Assembly: GCF_001625215.2 (NCBI RefSeq)
Contig: NC_030384.2
Location: forward strand, 46,472,390-46,536,389
Source: Daucus carota subsp. sativus
Lineage: Eukaryota; Streptophyta; Magnoliopsida; Apiales; Apiaceae
Direction: 5' to 3'
DNA: 64,000 nt
Each line of letters begins with the position of its first letter. The first letter of the stretch is position 1. Positions 47,331 through 61,938 of this stretch are shown piece by piece. The notes beneath the pieces were generated by a model that was given only the letters and a program-made list of their open reading frames with translations, was not told where the DNA came from and did not search any database. The position numbers and the translations under genes were made by a program.

Positions 47331-48614
47331 CTTGAATTTATAAGCCCATTTTAACTTGGACAGAGCTCTTTCTCGTGCTGGGCCTGTGACAAAGCCTGTG
47401 GAAACAGCCCCTCAAAATCTGCTTAGCCTTAACTTATATTTCTTATTTACCATTCGTCCATTTTTAATAATATTATCATCAAATGATATTATATATTTCA
47501 TATTAATATTTAATTTGATTTTGTTTGTTATTAAGTTATTTTATAAACTTTTTTATCGATTTACTATTTATTTTTTGTGGATAATTCATATATAATCTTT
47601 ATTTTATTATCAAAAATTATTTATTTTTCTATATTATATATAGATAAAATTAATTGTTTAATTTTTCAGAGAGACTTCTAAATTATTGAGTCTTCTCACA
47701 TCACTTAATTTATTTTCTCATTAGTGCTACTTAATCTTTCATACTTATTTATTGTGTAAATTTTTAGTGTTAAAGAGGATAGCATAAAAATAATATACAA
47801 GCATGTTTAAATTAAAATTAAAGTAATAAGAGATTTAAAAATTTTAAAATGACTTAGTATGATAAATTGTTAAATATTTAGGATGACATTGTTTGGATAA
47901 TTTTAATTTATGGATGTGTAATAATAAAAATAAATTTGATAAATTAATACATTTAATGGTGAGGTTAAGATAATTATAATAATAAAATGACTATGAGCTC
48001 ATTCTTTCTCTAAAATTTCATATAATTTTCTGACATTCTAAAGAGATCTTCTTGTTTAGATTTTGTATCAACTATTAATATTATAATTTCTCTTGATCTA
48101 GATTTTACTATAAATTATTTTTCATGTCTTATTTTTAAAACTATACTCCCTCCGTCCCTTTGAATTCTATACACTTTCTTTTTAAACGTATATAACTCAG
48201 TGGGACGGAGGGAGTATTAATTCTTCTGGATTTTTGTCTCATTATAAATTTAATTACATATTTCCGGCCATTTGATTGTCTAGAATACTTTTCATATACT
48301 CGATCAGGTGATTAAATTTTTTAAAGAAAGTCAATCCATACATTCATGTTTCTGCTGAAAAAAGTAAGAAACTTCCTCCTAAGTTTTATTACACACAGAA
48401 CATTTTTCAGCCAAGTCTCCTGCCTCAAACTTATACAAACATTTTCACCCAAGTATCCTGCGTAAAACTTATGCAAAGATTGATCTTACAGTAAAGATGA
48501 ATCATACTCACTACGGCACTCTAAAGCTCTTATTCATAAGAGCTAATGACTAAAATGCTTTGGGGGCAGTTTTGAGCTTATCTTATTTTGTCAATGTGAA
48601 CTGAGGATTGCTTG
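47331..48614. other. Intergenic between Elongin A and terpene synthase 1
   Basis: Strongly AT-rich with no coding content recognised, apart from the MITE at 48146-48214. 48380-48614 is the 3' flank of the terpene synthase. Confidence 0.5.
48146..48214. mobile_element. Very short Stowaway MITE (69 bp)
   Basis: Ends CTCCCTCCGTCCC and GGGACGGAGGGAG form a perfect 13-bp inverted repeat. TA is duplicated at 48144-48145 and 48215-48216. At 69 bp it is near the minimum size for the family. Confidence 0.9.
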
Positions 48615-50977
48615 TCATAAATCAAGAGGAATGGGGTGAACAAATAGAAACAACAGACGATCTTTGTCACGAGAACCTGGGGCACCATGTCCATCTCCAT
48701 ATAAATAAACACATGAGGCTATCTTTGCAAGATTTAAGCAATTTTCAATAAAAGGCTTGGACATAGGAGACTCTGCAGACTCTTCATTTAACTTCTTCCA
48801 TGTCTCAGTTATCAAGTACTTAATGTGTTCTCTGGCTTCGTCTTCCGAAACACCCTTGTCATTCATGTAGCATTGAATCGATTTTGGATTGTCCCCCCTC
48901 TCCATTTCATGCTGCAAATTCCACATCATTCAAACTTATGTACATAAATAAGATGTAGGATAACATTTGACAAGAAGAGTAAATAATTAAAGAATTTGTA
49001 CCGATGAAGTTGCCATATCATCTGCAAGCCTCAAAATAGTTGCTGAATGACGAAGTATGTTTGGACAAGCCATTAAGCATTGTAAGTCTTCGTGCTTCAC
49101 CGAATTTGGTTTCACGAAGTACAGATGAGTTAACAGCACGGCACCTGATATTGAGAGCCATGCTCTGTCGAGGTATTCACTGAGACTTGGTTTATATCCG
49201 CTGTGGTACCACTTGGCCTCCACCAAATAAGCTTCAAAAAGATCAGTCCACTGCATAATTGTGTCAATTGAGTCAAAAGTGATATTACTTCACACATAAT
49301 GACACAAGTACACAGAAACGTTAGTTTCAGGGTCCTTTAAACTTGCCACTTTTTGAAAGTAAGGAAGGATGAAGACACCATGTTCACGTTGGAAAACATT
49401 AGCTACTTCATTGATCTTATTATACAGATCCGTAAAACAGATCTTCATAAAATCTGGGAGTTGGTCCAGCTCTGCCGCATCCCAACTAATCAAGTAACCG
49501 CAGACAGTATATGTATCAGTGTCCCAACAATAAATCATTACAAATAATTGTAATAAGTTTTCAGTATATATAATACATGCAATCAACCTTTTTGTTAATT
49601 TTGTCAACAGTTCAAGTTCCTCCAAAGTACCATACACATCATAGATATCGTCAATAGTAGTTATGAAGGCATTAACAGGAGTGAGCACGCTCCTCGCATA
49701 TTGAAACTCAGGCTCAAAGTTGGAACCCAGGCTCCAGTAGAAACACTCTACTAACCTTGCCCGCGCAAAGCTTAATTTCTCTGCCCATTGTATGCTTTTC
49801 CACCATCTGCACATAAATCACGATAAGATGCACAATTCTGAAATAAGGAGTTTGCCGATTAAGGAAAAATGAGATTAAAAGAGCTACTAATACCTTGACG
49901 ACTCTTTGAGTTCATCTTGATAAATCGCCTGGAGCATGTTATAGTCCAATTTTGCAAAACGGAGCAAATCAGAATAATTTGTATCTTCTGCTAGTACTGA
50001 TGTCTCAAAGTAGTCAATGTACCACCTTGCTTCGTGCCTTGTCTCCGTCCAATGCAGTGGAAGTTCCAAGGCACGGCTAACAAGTTTACTAAGTTTCTCG
50101 TCTTTACTGTTGTTATTATTTACATAATCTCTCATATGTTTGGTTGTGAAATGTTGTGCCTCGTCCAGTATCTTCTCATTCGTTTTTGAGTGGTATGAGG
50201 CCTCGTACAAGTATAGCATACCCTTCATGTCACTGGTGAGACTGATCTTGAACTTACCTGATTCGTTCAAAAATCCATTGAAAGCCTCTGCATTTTCCAG
50301 TCAAAGAAGTTCCAATATCAGTTGTCATCTATTAGCATGCATATATACACTTGAGAACAACATACTCACCTTGAGGAACTTTAAAATAATGTTGCCTCAA
50401 GAGTCGGAATTTGAGAGATGTGGCATGCAAATTATCTTGGCCGTCCCACTTCTCAGTACTGTACACGGCTTCCAGAATTCTATTAATTTCATTCTTGAAG
50501 TGATAACCCACCCCAAGCCTCTGAACTGAATCAACTAACTCAAGCTTCTTGAGGCTGTCTGTATCTTCTTTGTTGAGCAGCATCCTCACACGTTCCTTCA
50601 AATCCCCTGCATATTTATTGAATATTTCTCCCTGCATGTGTAAACAATATGAAATTAAAGTTGTGAAGAACAACTGTCCACTATATTTACACTAAAAAAC
50701 ATGATTCTACCTTGAAATCACTTGCAAGAGATTGCACAAAATCATCATCCCAGATGGGAGGAGGATAATTCCCCGATCGACGAACAATTGATTTGCCATC
50801 GACACATGCATCACCTCTACTCACCAATGCAGCATCATTACTAGTGCTGCGGATACTAGTATTATGGATGGCCTTTGTGGATGGTGGCTTAAGAAGTGTA
50901 AAAGATGCAGCTGGTTTCACCATAAAACGAGTTGCAGAAAAACTCATACCAACACTCACAGTGCTAACTAGAACCAT
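48615..50977 (-). CDS. TPS: Terpene synthase, TPS-b type (plastid monoterpene synthase)
   Basis: It converts a prenyl diphosphate, most likely geranyl diphosphate, into a monoterpene in plastids; the product cannot be read from sequence. Minus-strand exons are 50977-50711, 50631-50370, 50287-49894, 49806-49588, 49485-49350, 49250-49002 and 48911-48615: seven exons, the standard TPS-b layout, 607 residues in frame. The Ser/Thr-rich N-terminus fits a transit peptide. RRx8W is RRSGNYPPPIW (66-76). The metal-binding DDxxD is DDIYD (360-364). The second metal motif reads DDMATSSHE (503-511), with Met for the usual Leu/Ile/Val. The RDR motif before DDxxD reads RAR (323-325). GDGHGAPGSRDKD lies near the C-terminus. 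A tandem copy is at 57194-60391. The exon 5 donor (AAA|GTGGCA) was chosen for frame. Confidence 0.92.
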
Positions 50978-51726
50978 CACTCTAATTAGCTAGTACATGC
51001 AAACAACGCTTAAGCTATGATAGAATGGCAAGTTCAGAACCTGTTTAAATAGAGACTTGAGTGGCTTCGAACGTAGGTTCACTGTTTAGAATTCCAAAAG
51101 TCAATATCTAACAAACATGCAAATTCAACGTTCGGCTCCTGTAGACAACTAAAAAAGTGAAGAAAGAAGACATGTAAATCAATCTGAGCCTTCAATTAAT
51201 AGTAAATTCAATGTTGGACTACTAAGATATTATTATTTTTAGGATTAAGTCAAAATATTAAGTCATTTAAAAAAATAATTAAGTATCTCATTTATACAAA
51301 TAAATAAGCAATTTTTTTTTAAAAGCAGAACTTCTATTAACATCCAATCTCCAACGAGAGAAAGGAGAAAACATTACAGGGAAGCTGAAAACCTAACTAC
51401 ATAAACCTAAATTCCAGAACCTGAACAGAACTACTAAGACCGGACCTAGGAAGAAGATTCTAAATTGTTAAGCATTCATTAAAATTATCTAATAAAAAAT
51501 ATATTATGTAAATATGAATTTTGTCGTCCCACGAAATAAGGTTTAAACGTGCCATGTGAAAAAGACTTCCTTAACGGAACATGTTTTTTAAGTTTTCCTT
51601 TCTTTTAGTCACGATAATCTTTTAACAAAAATGTATGCATTTTAACACTGACGCGTAGCTATTTATGACAAAGACTTGCTATAGCCCTCTTTTTATTCAT
51701 TTCGCGGATATTCTGTTTAATGTTTA
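50978..51726. other. TPS1 upstream region, duplicated at 60392 onward
   Basis: Promoter-side DNA shared with the second TPS copy: TAAATAGAGA-CTTGAGTGGCTTCGAACG near the gene, and later CATGCCATGTGAAAAAGACTTCCTT-like blocks. Bases about 51308-51475 are absent from the other copy; they begin with a T-run on this strand and resemble the 3' end of a retroposon inserted in minus orientation. No gene is seen. Confidence 0.55.
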
Positions 51727-52973
51727 CTAGTTGAAAAACCGCGCGTTGCGGCGGCCTATAAAAATTATATAAATAATTCAATATTAATATTTGTAGAATA
51801 AAATAATTTTATGGCTGTTTATAAAAAGTATATTAATATTTCAAAGTTAATATTTGTAGGATAAAATAAATTTATATTATAAAAATCTTGTTGTAATATC
51901 AATACTAATATATAAAATTGCAAAATTGGACTATAATTCATGATGAAAAAATGAAAATAAATTTATACACGTAATTAACAATTTAAAGCATGACGAATCT
52001 TAATTTTTTTTGAACAGTAATCATGTTTTTACATTATCAACTTCCTCCAATTTTTTTGGATTTATTGTGCACAAAAACATCTAACTTAAATCTGTGAAAT
52101 AGCGGTCTATAACTACCCTCTTAAAGTTGCTTGAACGGAACAAACAGATAATGCATGAATAATTTTTTCTAGTATACAAAGTGAATCGTATAAAAATTAA
52201 CAACAAACATGTCCGATGAACAAAGTTTGTTGATATCAACCATCAATGTCATGTCAAGACTACTTTTCCCGTATTTGGATTTGTCGACTCCAATATAACG
52301 GTATATAACTATCTTTGCTTGCAACAACCTTTGTTTTTTTAATACTGTATAAACAGTCTTCACTTATCGTTGCAGAAAAACGGCACCTCCGAGTTAGAAA
52401 TCGAGCAAGAGAAAGATAGTTCTAATTTTTGATATTTTTCATCCAAAAGTTTCAGAAAATTAGAAAAATAGAACGGAACGATGTGAGAGGCGCCACCTAC
52501 ACGCCCCTAGCTTCTCCTTTAAAAATCGAGTAAAAGAACTATCACCAAAAAGAGTTAAGTCTGTGGTATTGAGAGAGGAGGTTGTGTTTAGATGATTCAA
52601 AACCCTACGATCTATACGGATATTTATAGTTGCAGAGAGACTTGTTTGCTACTCTTTTGCATAATTAAATAATCTGAACAAAATCAGATTAAAATTTTCA
52701 AACTACTATATTCCATAAATAATCTGTCTTTGCCATTATTAAATAATATGAAACAAAATCAGATTAAAACTTTCAAGATATTATATTCCATAAATAATCT
52801 GAAACAAAATCAGATTCTGAAACTTGTTTCCAATATACCCGAAACTAAAAAAAGTAATTCTAATTTTTGATATTTTTCATCCAAAAATTTCAGAAAATTA
52901 GAAAAATAGAACGGAGCGATATGAGAAGCGCCACCTAGACGCCCCTCGCTTCTCCTTTATATAAGTATATTGA
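51727..52973 (-). mobile_element. Non-autonomous Helitron H1 (1247 bp)
   Basis: On the minus strand it begins TCAATATACTTATATAAAGG (52973) and ends with hairpin CCGC-AACGC-GCGG, then TTTTTCAACTAG (51727). It is flanked by A (51726) and T (52974). The duplicated segment at about 63620-63640 reads TTTAATGTTTA|TGCTTAAATT without it, so both ends are exact. A second, internal 5'-like block (about 52435-52545 against 52858-52960) shows an internal duplication. No protein is encoded. Confidence 0.88.
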
Positions 52974-53243
52974 TGCTTAAATTTTCTTATAAGTTTTTTG
53001 ACAATAATTTTCCAATTATTTGGTTTAATTAAAAATTTAGAAAATCGCTGTCATTAAAAATCAAAAAATTGCGGGAGGTATAATTTAATTTATGAACAAA
53101 AATGTGGCAAATTTGAGAGTTACAAAGTCGGAAATTAGTTACCTAGAACATGTCTATACTGGGTGTCAAATGAATTTTTTTCGTCACACGTCTAAAAGGA
53201 ATTTTAATTAGACGAATTTTGAATTAGAACAATCAATCATCAA

Positions 53244-54026
53244 TCAATACACTTCGTTCTATTTTTTTAATTTTTTGAAATTTTTGGATGAAAAATATCA
53301 AAAATTAGAACTACTTTTTTTTAGTTTTGAGTATATTAGAAGCAAGTTTCAGAATCTGATTTTGTTTCAGATTATTTATAGATTATTATGTGGGAGTTGA
53401 CAAATCCAAACACGGGAAAAGAATATGGTCTTGACATGATATTGATGAATGATATCAATAAATTAACTATTAGTGATGTATCTTTGTTAGTTATTCTTTT
53501 ATAATATTTATTTTTTTCATCGGACATGTTTGTTGTTGTTAATTTTTATATGATTTACTTTGTATACGAGAAAAAATTATTCATGCATTATCAGTTTGCT
53601 CTGTTCAAGGCTGTTTATACAGTATTAAAAAATAAAGGTTGTTACAAGCAAGGGTAGTTATAAACCACTATCGCACGAATTTAAGTTAGATGTTTTTGTG
53701 CACAATCAATCCAAAAAAATTGGAGTAATGTGACGGTGTAAGAACATGATTACTTTTTAAAAAAAACACAAATAAAATTAAGATTCATCGTACTTTAAAT
53801 TGTTAATTACGTGTATAAATTTATTTCATTTTTTCACCATGAATTATAGTCCAGCTTTGCAATTTTATATATTATAAAATTTATTTTTTATCCTACAAAT
53901 ATTAATTTTGAATCATTAATATATTTTTTATAGATAGCCACAAAATTATTTTATTATACAAATATTATTATTAAATCATTAATATAATTTTTTATAGGCC
54001 GCCGCAACGCGAGGATTTTCAACTAG
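53244..54026 (+). mobile_element. Non-autonomous Helitron H2 (783 bp), 5'-deleted relative of H1
   Basis: It starts TCAATACACTT and ends with the CCGCAACGCGAGG hairpin remnant, then ATTTTCAACTAG, between A (53243) and T (54027). Its body is a diverged inverted copy of H1. The shared blocks include TTATTCATGCATTATC, GTTTTTGTGCACAAT and the 3' AATTACGTGTATAAATTTAT. The segment with TATATAAAGGAGAAG and the GGCGCC block of the 5' end is deleted. Confidence 0.8.
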
Positions 54027-54167
54027 TTTTCATTAATAAGAAAAAACTTAATGATGCCCGGAGGAAATAAACTTTTGCTTAAGCGCTTTTATATGCCCCA
54101 AAATTGTCGGGTGTCAAAACAACGGCATCAAACGTTCCCACCACACCGCAAAATGTAGTAGTTTTTA

Positions 54168-54509
54168 GCCCGTAAAGGTTGGTTCAGCTGGTTAAGGAGG
54201 TGAGGATCAGAGCCTGTCGCGTTTAGATGCGGTTTACCTTGGTTCACGTAGTTTGAAGGCAATTGCGTGAGCGTGGTTTATCTTGGTTCACGTAGTTTAA
54301 AGGCTATTGCGTGAGCTCGTGAGTTTACTAGTGCGCACCCGAAGGTTAGCGGCTGCGGTTCCTGCGTACCTTGGTTCACGTAGTTTGAAGGCTATTGCGT
54401 GAGCGCGGTTTACCTTGGTTCACGTAGTTTGAAGGCTACTGCGTGAGCTCGTGAGTTTACTAGTGCGCCCCCGAAGGGTAGCGGCTGCGGTTCCTGCCTT
54501 TAAAAAAAT
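54168..54509 (+). mobile_element. tRNA-type SINE with internally duplicated body (342 bp)
   Basis: The start GCCCGTAAAGGTTGGTTCAG contains TGGTTCAGCTGG, a good fit to the pol III A box. It ends in TTTAAAAAAAT, and GTAGTTTTTA is repeated on both sides (54158-54167 and 54510-54519). Inside, a unit of about 130 bases containing TACCTTGGTTCACGTAGTTT, CTCGTGAGTTTACTAGTGCG and GCGGCTGCGGTTCCTGC occurs twice (about 54235-54365 and 54366-54499); within each, the GGTTCACGTAGTTT phrase is itself doubled. A classical B box was not clear. Confidence 0.7.
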
Positions 54510-54519
54510 GTAGTTTTTA

Positions 54520-55029
54520 TTTTTTGTGATGTAGTTGCGGATTTTAATTTTAACAAATCACGTGGTGCGGTACGGGACTACGGGTTGCGGTTTGACATTA
54601 TATAAACGCGGTCCAAACCGCACCGTTATTTTCTAATATATAAATATTTATAAATATTTATATTATATAGATATATTATTTATTATGATGTTATCTTCTA
54701 TGTGTATGTATATATATGTTCAAGTTGCTCAACAAAATTTTAATAATTTTACAATATAAATTAAGGGTAGTTGTAAGATGACAAATTAATATTATTATCA
54801 TATTTTTTTCTCATAATATAATTTGTTAATGTTGAAATTTTCATCATTATCATACTTATATTTTAGTTTGTATTTTTTTTTGATAAATATCGTAACTCTA
54901 AATTTGTGTGTATATATATTATAAAAATTATTTTTAAATTCAAATAGTTTAAAATTATTTATATATTGTCTTCAAAAGTATAATTTTTTTTAATGTATAA
55001 ACAGCACGAACCGCACCACACAATCCTTC
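54520..55029. other. Intergenic, AT-rich with GC-rich ends
   Basis: Near 54560-54630 there are GTGCGGTACGGG and AAACCGCACCG phrases, and near 55000-55015 GAACCGCACCAC. They may be inverted ends of a small hAT-like element, but ends and target duplication could not be established. No gene is seen. Confidence 0.35.
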
Positions 55030-55680
55030 TTTTTTTTTACCCAGTTTCTGGAAATTGTCAACTATTCGGGAATGGGGATACATAAAAACATTTCAAACAT
55101 TTTTGTATCTGAATACGGTTGTATTGCTTTGTCTAGAAAAATCCTAAAAAAACCCTAAGGTTGTGTTCACTTGGATGGAATGGAATGAGGGGAGAATGGA
55201 ATGAAACATTATATAGAAATTTTATGGAGAAAAAAGAAAGTATGAACTAATAGTGACTAGATATGAACGAGTTCAATTATTTTTGTGATCAAGATTGTAA
55301 AAAAATATGATGTAGAGATGGAATGAGCATTCCTTCCAAAACATGTGGGATAAAATTCTAGTTAAAATAGTAGGAATGGAATGATTGAAGGAATGAAAAT
55401 TGTATACATTTTCTTTGATCAACACCATTTTTTAATACAAAATTCATTCCATTCTCCCTCCATTCCATTCACTCCAAGTGAACACAACCTAAGATTTCCC
55501 TTGAGAGCAGGGAATTCTGTGAGTTGTGAAGCATAAAATGAGCAGGATGAGCTCTGTTACAACTTAAACCCGGCTCTGAACAACTGGATTACAGCATATC
55601 ATGAAGCCGTTGCATTTAAAATTATACTACAGGTCATAAACACAAGGGCCTATAAAATTCAAACAAAAGAATTAACAAAT
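55030..55680 (-). pseudogene. Duplicated fragment of the Elongin A 3' end and flank
   Basis: It matches 42996-43440: TTCTGGAAATT, ACTATTCGGGAATGGGGAT and GAAGCATAAAATGAGCAGGATGAGCTC are shared. The last-exon coding part (about 43265-43395) is deleted, joining ATAAACACA to AGGGCCTA and the intron. A Tourist-like MITE is inserted at 55159-55489. It encodes nothing. Confidence 0.85.
55159..55489. mobile_element. Tourist-like MITE (331 bp)
   Basis: Ends GGTTGTGTTCACTTGGATGG and CCATTCACTCCAAGTGAACACAACC with TAA duplicated (55156-55158, 55490-55492). The parent sequence at about 43120 (AAGCCTAAGATTTCCC) is the uninserted site. It is a divergent member of the 10557/23120 family. Confidence 0.9.
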
Positions 55681-56210
55681 AATATAACGAACCAGTAAAA
55701 AGAAATCAGAACCAGTGTTGTAAACACAAACGGAGATGTGATCCATCAAAGTAAAATGTGTGAGGTCCTGGTTCATATCTAACATCAATTTTCGCGAAAA
55801 GGAAATACTAAGGAGTTATGAAGAGTACGGCTGATGAGTGATGATATCCTCGTTTGGATATATATGTACTTGCCAAGGGCCTAGACGCGGAACACAAATT
55901 TGATGCAGCTCATTATAAATAAACATGATCACATTTGTCTCCACTGAAATTTGAACCTTCGTCCTCTTGTTCCTGGGTGCTACATGCTTATAATGTACCA
56001 GTTCAGGCTGCTTATGATTCACAAGTGTGTACATATGTGAGTAATTTTTTTGGCGATTGACCTTTATAAAAAATTCTGTCTTATTTCGTTGGCCATACCA
56101 TGGGAGCTTTTGTGAATGGACCATCATACTATGTTTTTAATGCAATCATGCGACTATGTCGATGAGGCATATAGCTGGTTTCTTCAAGTGTTTGAATGTT
56201 CATGACTACT
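55681..56210. repeat. Dispersed repeat, copy B (inverted relative to 1243-2239)
   Basis: It reads as the reverse complement of 1243-2239 but lacks the Stowaway element and the hAT transposon. It contains the complement of GGTTCAAATTTCAGTGGAGAC, a B-box-like motif. No coding exon is supported. Confidence 0.75.
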
Positions 56211-56404
56211 TCCCTTGGGTAAAGAAGTCTAAATGGTATTAACTTGACTTTAAAATCTGTAAATGAATAGCTGTTTGATTTACTTACCATCCCATGTCTG
56301 GGATGCTTCCTTACAAGGCATAGTCGAGAAAACCCACCTATAAACACCTCCTCCCTTTCTTTACCTCAACCATCACTCTGATCAACATAGATAATAACCC
56401 TTAA

Positions 56405-56980
56405 AGATATATAATAATCATTGACAGATCTCCATGGCTCTGCGCCAAGCTCTGTAATCTGGGGAACCTTGTAACTTTTCAACCTGAATGGACTGAGGTC
56501 CATCAGAAGGATGAATAAACAGTGGATTTAACATATCCTGATAAGTTAGGCGTCCTGTCATGATTGATCTTTAAGAGATTTGAAAGATTTAAGATTGTTT
56601 GAAGATGAGTGAGGATATTAACAAAAAAATGCTCAAACTACTACTGCAAGAGTGGTTCTGATACCATGATAACAAGATATATGGAAGGTGAAGCAAAAAC
56701 ATTACTTGTAGATAGAGAATGAACAGAAAAAGAGAAATCTCATAACTTGATAATATCTCAAACATGAAAATGAAGACAACACTCAATTTTATATGCTTAC
56801 CAGGAGCAACTTTATTAACCAGTGATATAGGTTCAGGTACAAATAAAGTAGCCTAACAAACTGCAGGTGCACCTAGACAAACATTAACCATTGACCACAC
56901 TCAGGTTTATATGCTTACTAGGAGCAATTTATTGAATGCAAACAAACACAACCACAAACATGGACATAACATATAACATG
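56405..56980 (-). mobile_element. Truncated Copia LTR retrotransposon (LTR, PBS, start of gag)
   Basis: On the minus strand a sequence ending TATCA is followed at 56666-56651 by TGGTATCAGAACCACT, the primer-binding site complementary to initiator methionine tRNA. About 100 bases on, an ATG at about 56560 opens a gag frame with [20 protein letters not shown] and [14 protein letters not shown], the N-terminal gag motif of plant Copia elements. The frame ends abruptly at about 56405 where the element is cut. The LTR extends from 56667 to an outer edge near 56980 that I could not fix. No pol genes remain. Confidence 0.75.
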
Positions 56981-57193
56981 TTGTTATGCTCCATACTAAA
57001 TTCATCAACAACATAAAGCAAAGAAACTGGAAAGAGAGTGGAAGAAATGATGAAATATAAAGATGAGATCAGTCACAGCAAAACGTTCAAAGCTTCGAGG
57101 CTGCACGGTCTCGGTCACTATATATCATCAAAATCTGGATTATTTTTGGAGTGCTGAGCTTATTTCATTTTGTCAGTATTAACTGAGAATTGC
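56981..57193. other. 3' flank of the second terpene synthase copy
   Basis: No gene. The last 60 bases match the 3' flank of TPS copy 1 (GAGCTTATTT-ATTTTGTCA). Confidence 0.5.
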
Positions 57194-60391
<3,198 letters not shown>

Positions 60392-61148
60392 GATTATCGT
60401 AAATGCGAGCAACGCTTAAGTTATGATAGAATGGGAAGTTCAGAACCTGTTTAAATAGAGATTTCAGTGGCTTCGAACGTCGTTCACTTTTTTCGAATTC
60501 CAAATGTCAATATCTAACAAACATGCAAATTCAACGTTTGTAGACAATTGAAAAAGTGAGATCAAAACATGCAAATTAATCTGAGCCTTAAATTAATAGT
60601 AAATTCAATGTTGGACTACTAAGATATTATTATTTTTTAAGATTAAGTCACTTTTTGAGAAAATGCCCAAAATCTCACATTTTGATAAAGGAAGCGTCCA
60701 AAATATATATTATCGGGATTAGAGTCCTATTTACCCGGTTAGATACGCATAGTCCACACACGTGTATCTCCGACGTAATCGTACAAATATCATCTGCAAC
60801 CTGTAGTCCTTTAACAATACATTCACACATAACATCAAACAAATAATATGCATTTTCAAGCATATATACATTAATTATAACACACAAACAGAACCCAATT
60901 ACTCATACATATTTTATACAAAATCATGATATATACGACCAATTAACTTAAATTTATCGTCTAGTAGAATGCTAGAATGAAGGTGGAGGCCGCTATTTTA
61001 TATTAACAAAATCAATGATTTGCTAGTGATGAGTCAAATCAATAAATTAGAAAAAGTGACAAGGTCGTGAGAAAGTTGAGAAAAATATTGGATTTGATGG
61101 GTGAATTGAATCAACCAAACCGAAAACACATGGGACAAAAATAATTTA
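60392..61148. other. TPS2 upstream region
   Basis: Bases 60392-60650 match the TPS1 upstream DNA at 50980-51245 (for example TTAAATAGAGAT, TTCAATGTTGGACTACTAAG). From about 60653 the two copies part. No gene is seen. Confidence 0.6.
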
Positions 61149-61938
61149 GGCAATTTCCAACAGTGGAACCAGTTTTTGTCTAAATCTTGATCCAAATTTA
61201 GACCGAACCATCTTTCCATTCCAATAGTTTGGCCTAAATTTTGGTCCAAATCCATATATCAATATTTTATTCTTTTAACTATCTTTATATTATTATTCAA
61301 ATCTTTTAACAATAATATAAGATTTCATATTAATATTGAACTCGAAAAATTAATTAAATTATAAAAACATTATATTTAAACAATGAAAATAAAAGAAAGT
61401 TTAAAATTTTACTTAATTAACTAAAATAAAAATTACAAAGATTCAATACTACTTCGAATAAATATATTGTTCCCACAAATGCTCACTTAATGCATCTCAG
61501 AGTGTAATATGAGCTTCTTTATTTTTAATTTTTCGATATTGTCCAAGAAATTATTGAAATCGAGCATTTTCATCATTCTTAGTCGTCTCGAAAGTAATCT
61601 TTATCTTATATTTAATGTATTGTTGATTTGAATTATCTTAAGAGTGTTTAATTTTATTATATTTCATATTTAATATATATAATTATTTCAATAAAACATA
61701 TTAAATATAATTTATAAATATTTAATAATTATATTAACATATAATCATTCAATTAACTAAATATAAAAAGTTAATATTATATTAGTAAAAAGATTTAGGC
61801 CGGTGAATAGTGTCGGCCTAAATTTAGGCCGGTACTATTCAACAGCCCAAATTTGAACCAAGATTTAGGTCACTGTTGGGAAGATTTAGGCTGAAACTGA
61901 TCCAAATGTGGACCTTTACGCCAGTGTTAGATTTGCCC
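61149..61938. mobile_element. Probable MITE or small DNA transposon
   Basis: Left end GGCAATTTCCAACAGTGG pairs with the right end CCAGTGTTAGATTTGCC read in reverse. Just inside, AAATTTAGACCGAACC-type and TTTAGGCCGGTGAA phrases are repeated in both orientations. No clear target duplication was found, so the exact ends and class are uncertain. Confidence 0.5.

Noticed and set aside
47356-47595. 79-codon frame next to the Elongin A promoter
   Set aside because: Mostly Phe/Ile/Leu from AT-rich DNA with no motif or splice context.
50140-50529. 129-codon plus-strand frame
   Set aside because: Antisense of TPS1 exons 2 and 3; the minus strand carries the family motifs.
54168-54235. A tRNA gene
   Set aside because: Only an A-box-like head is present; there is no cloverleaf, anticodon arm or clear B box, and the segment has SINE ends instead.
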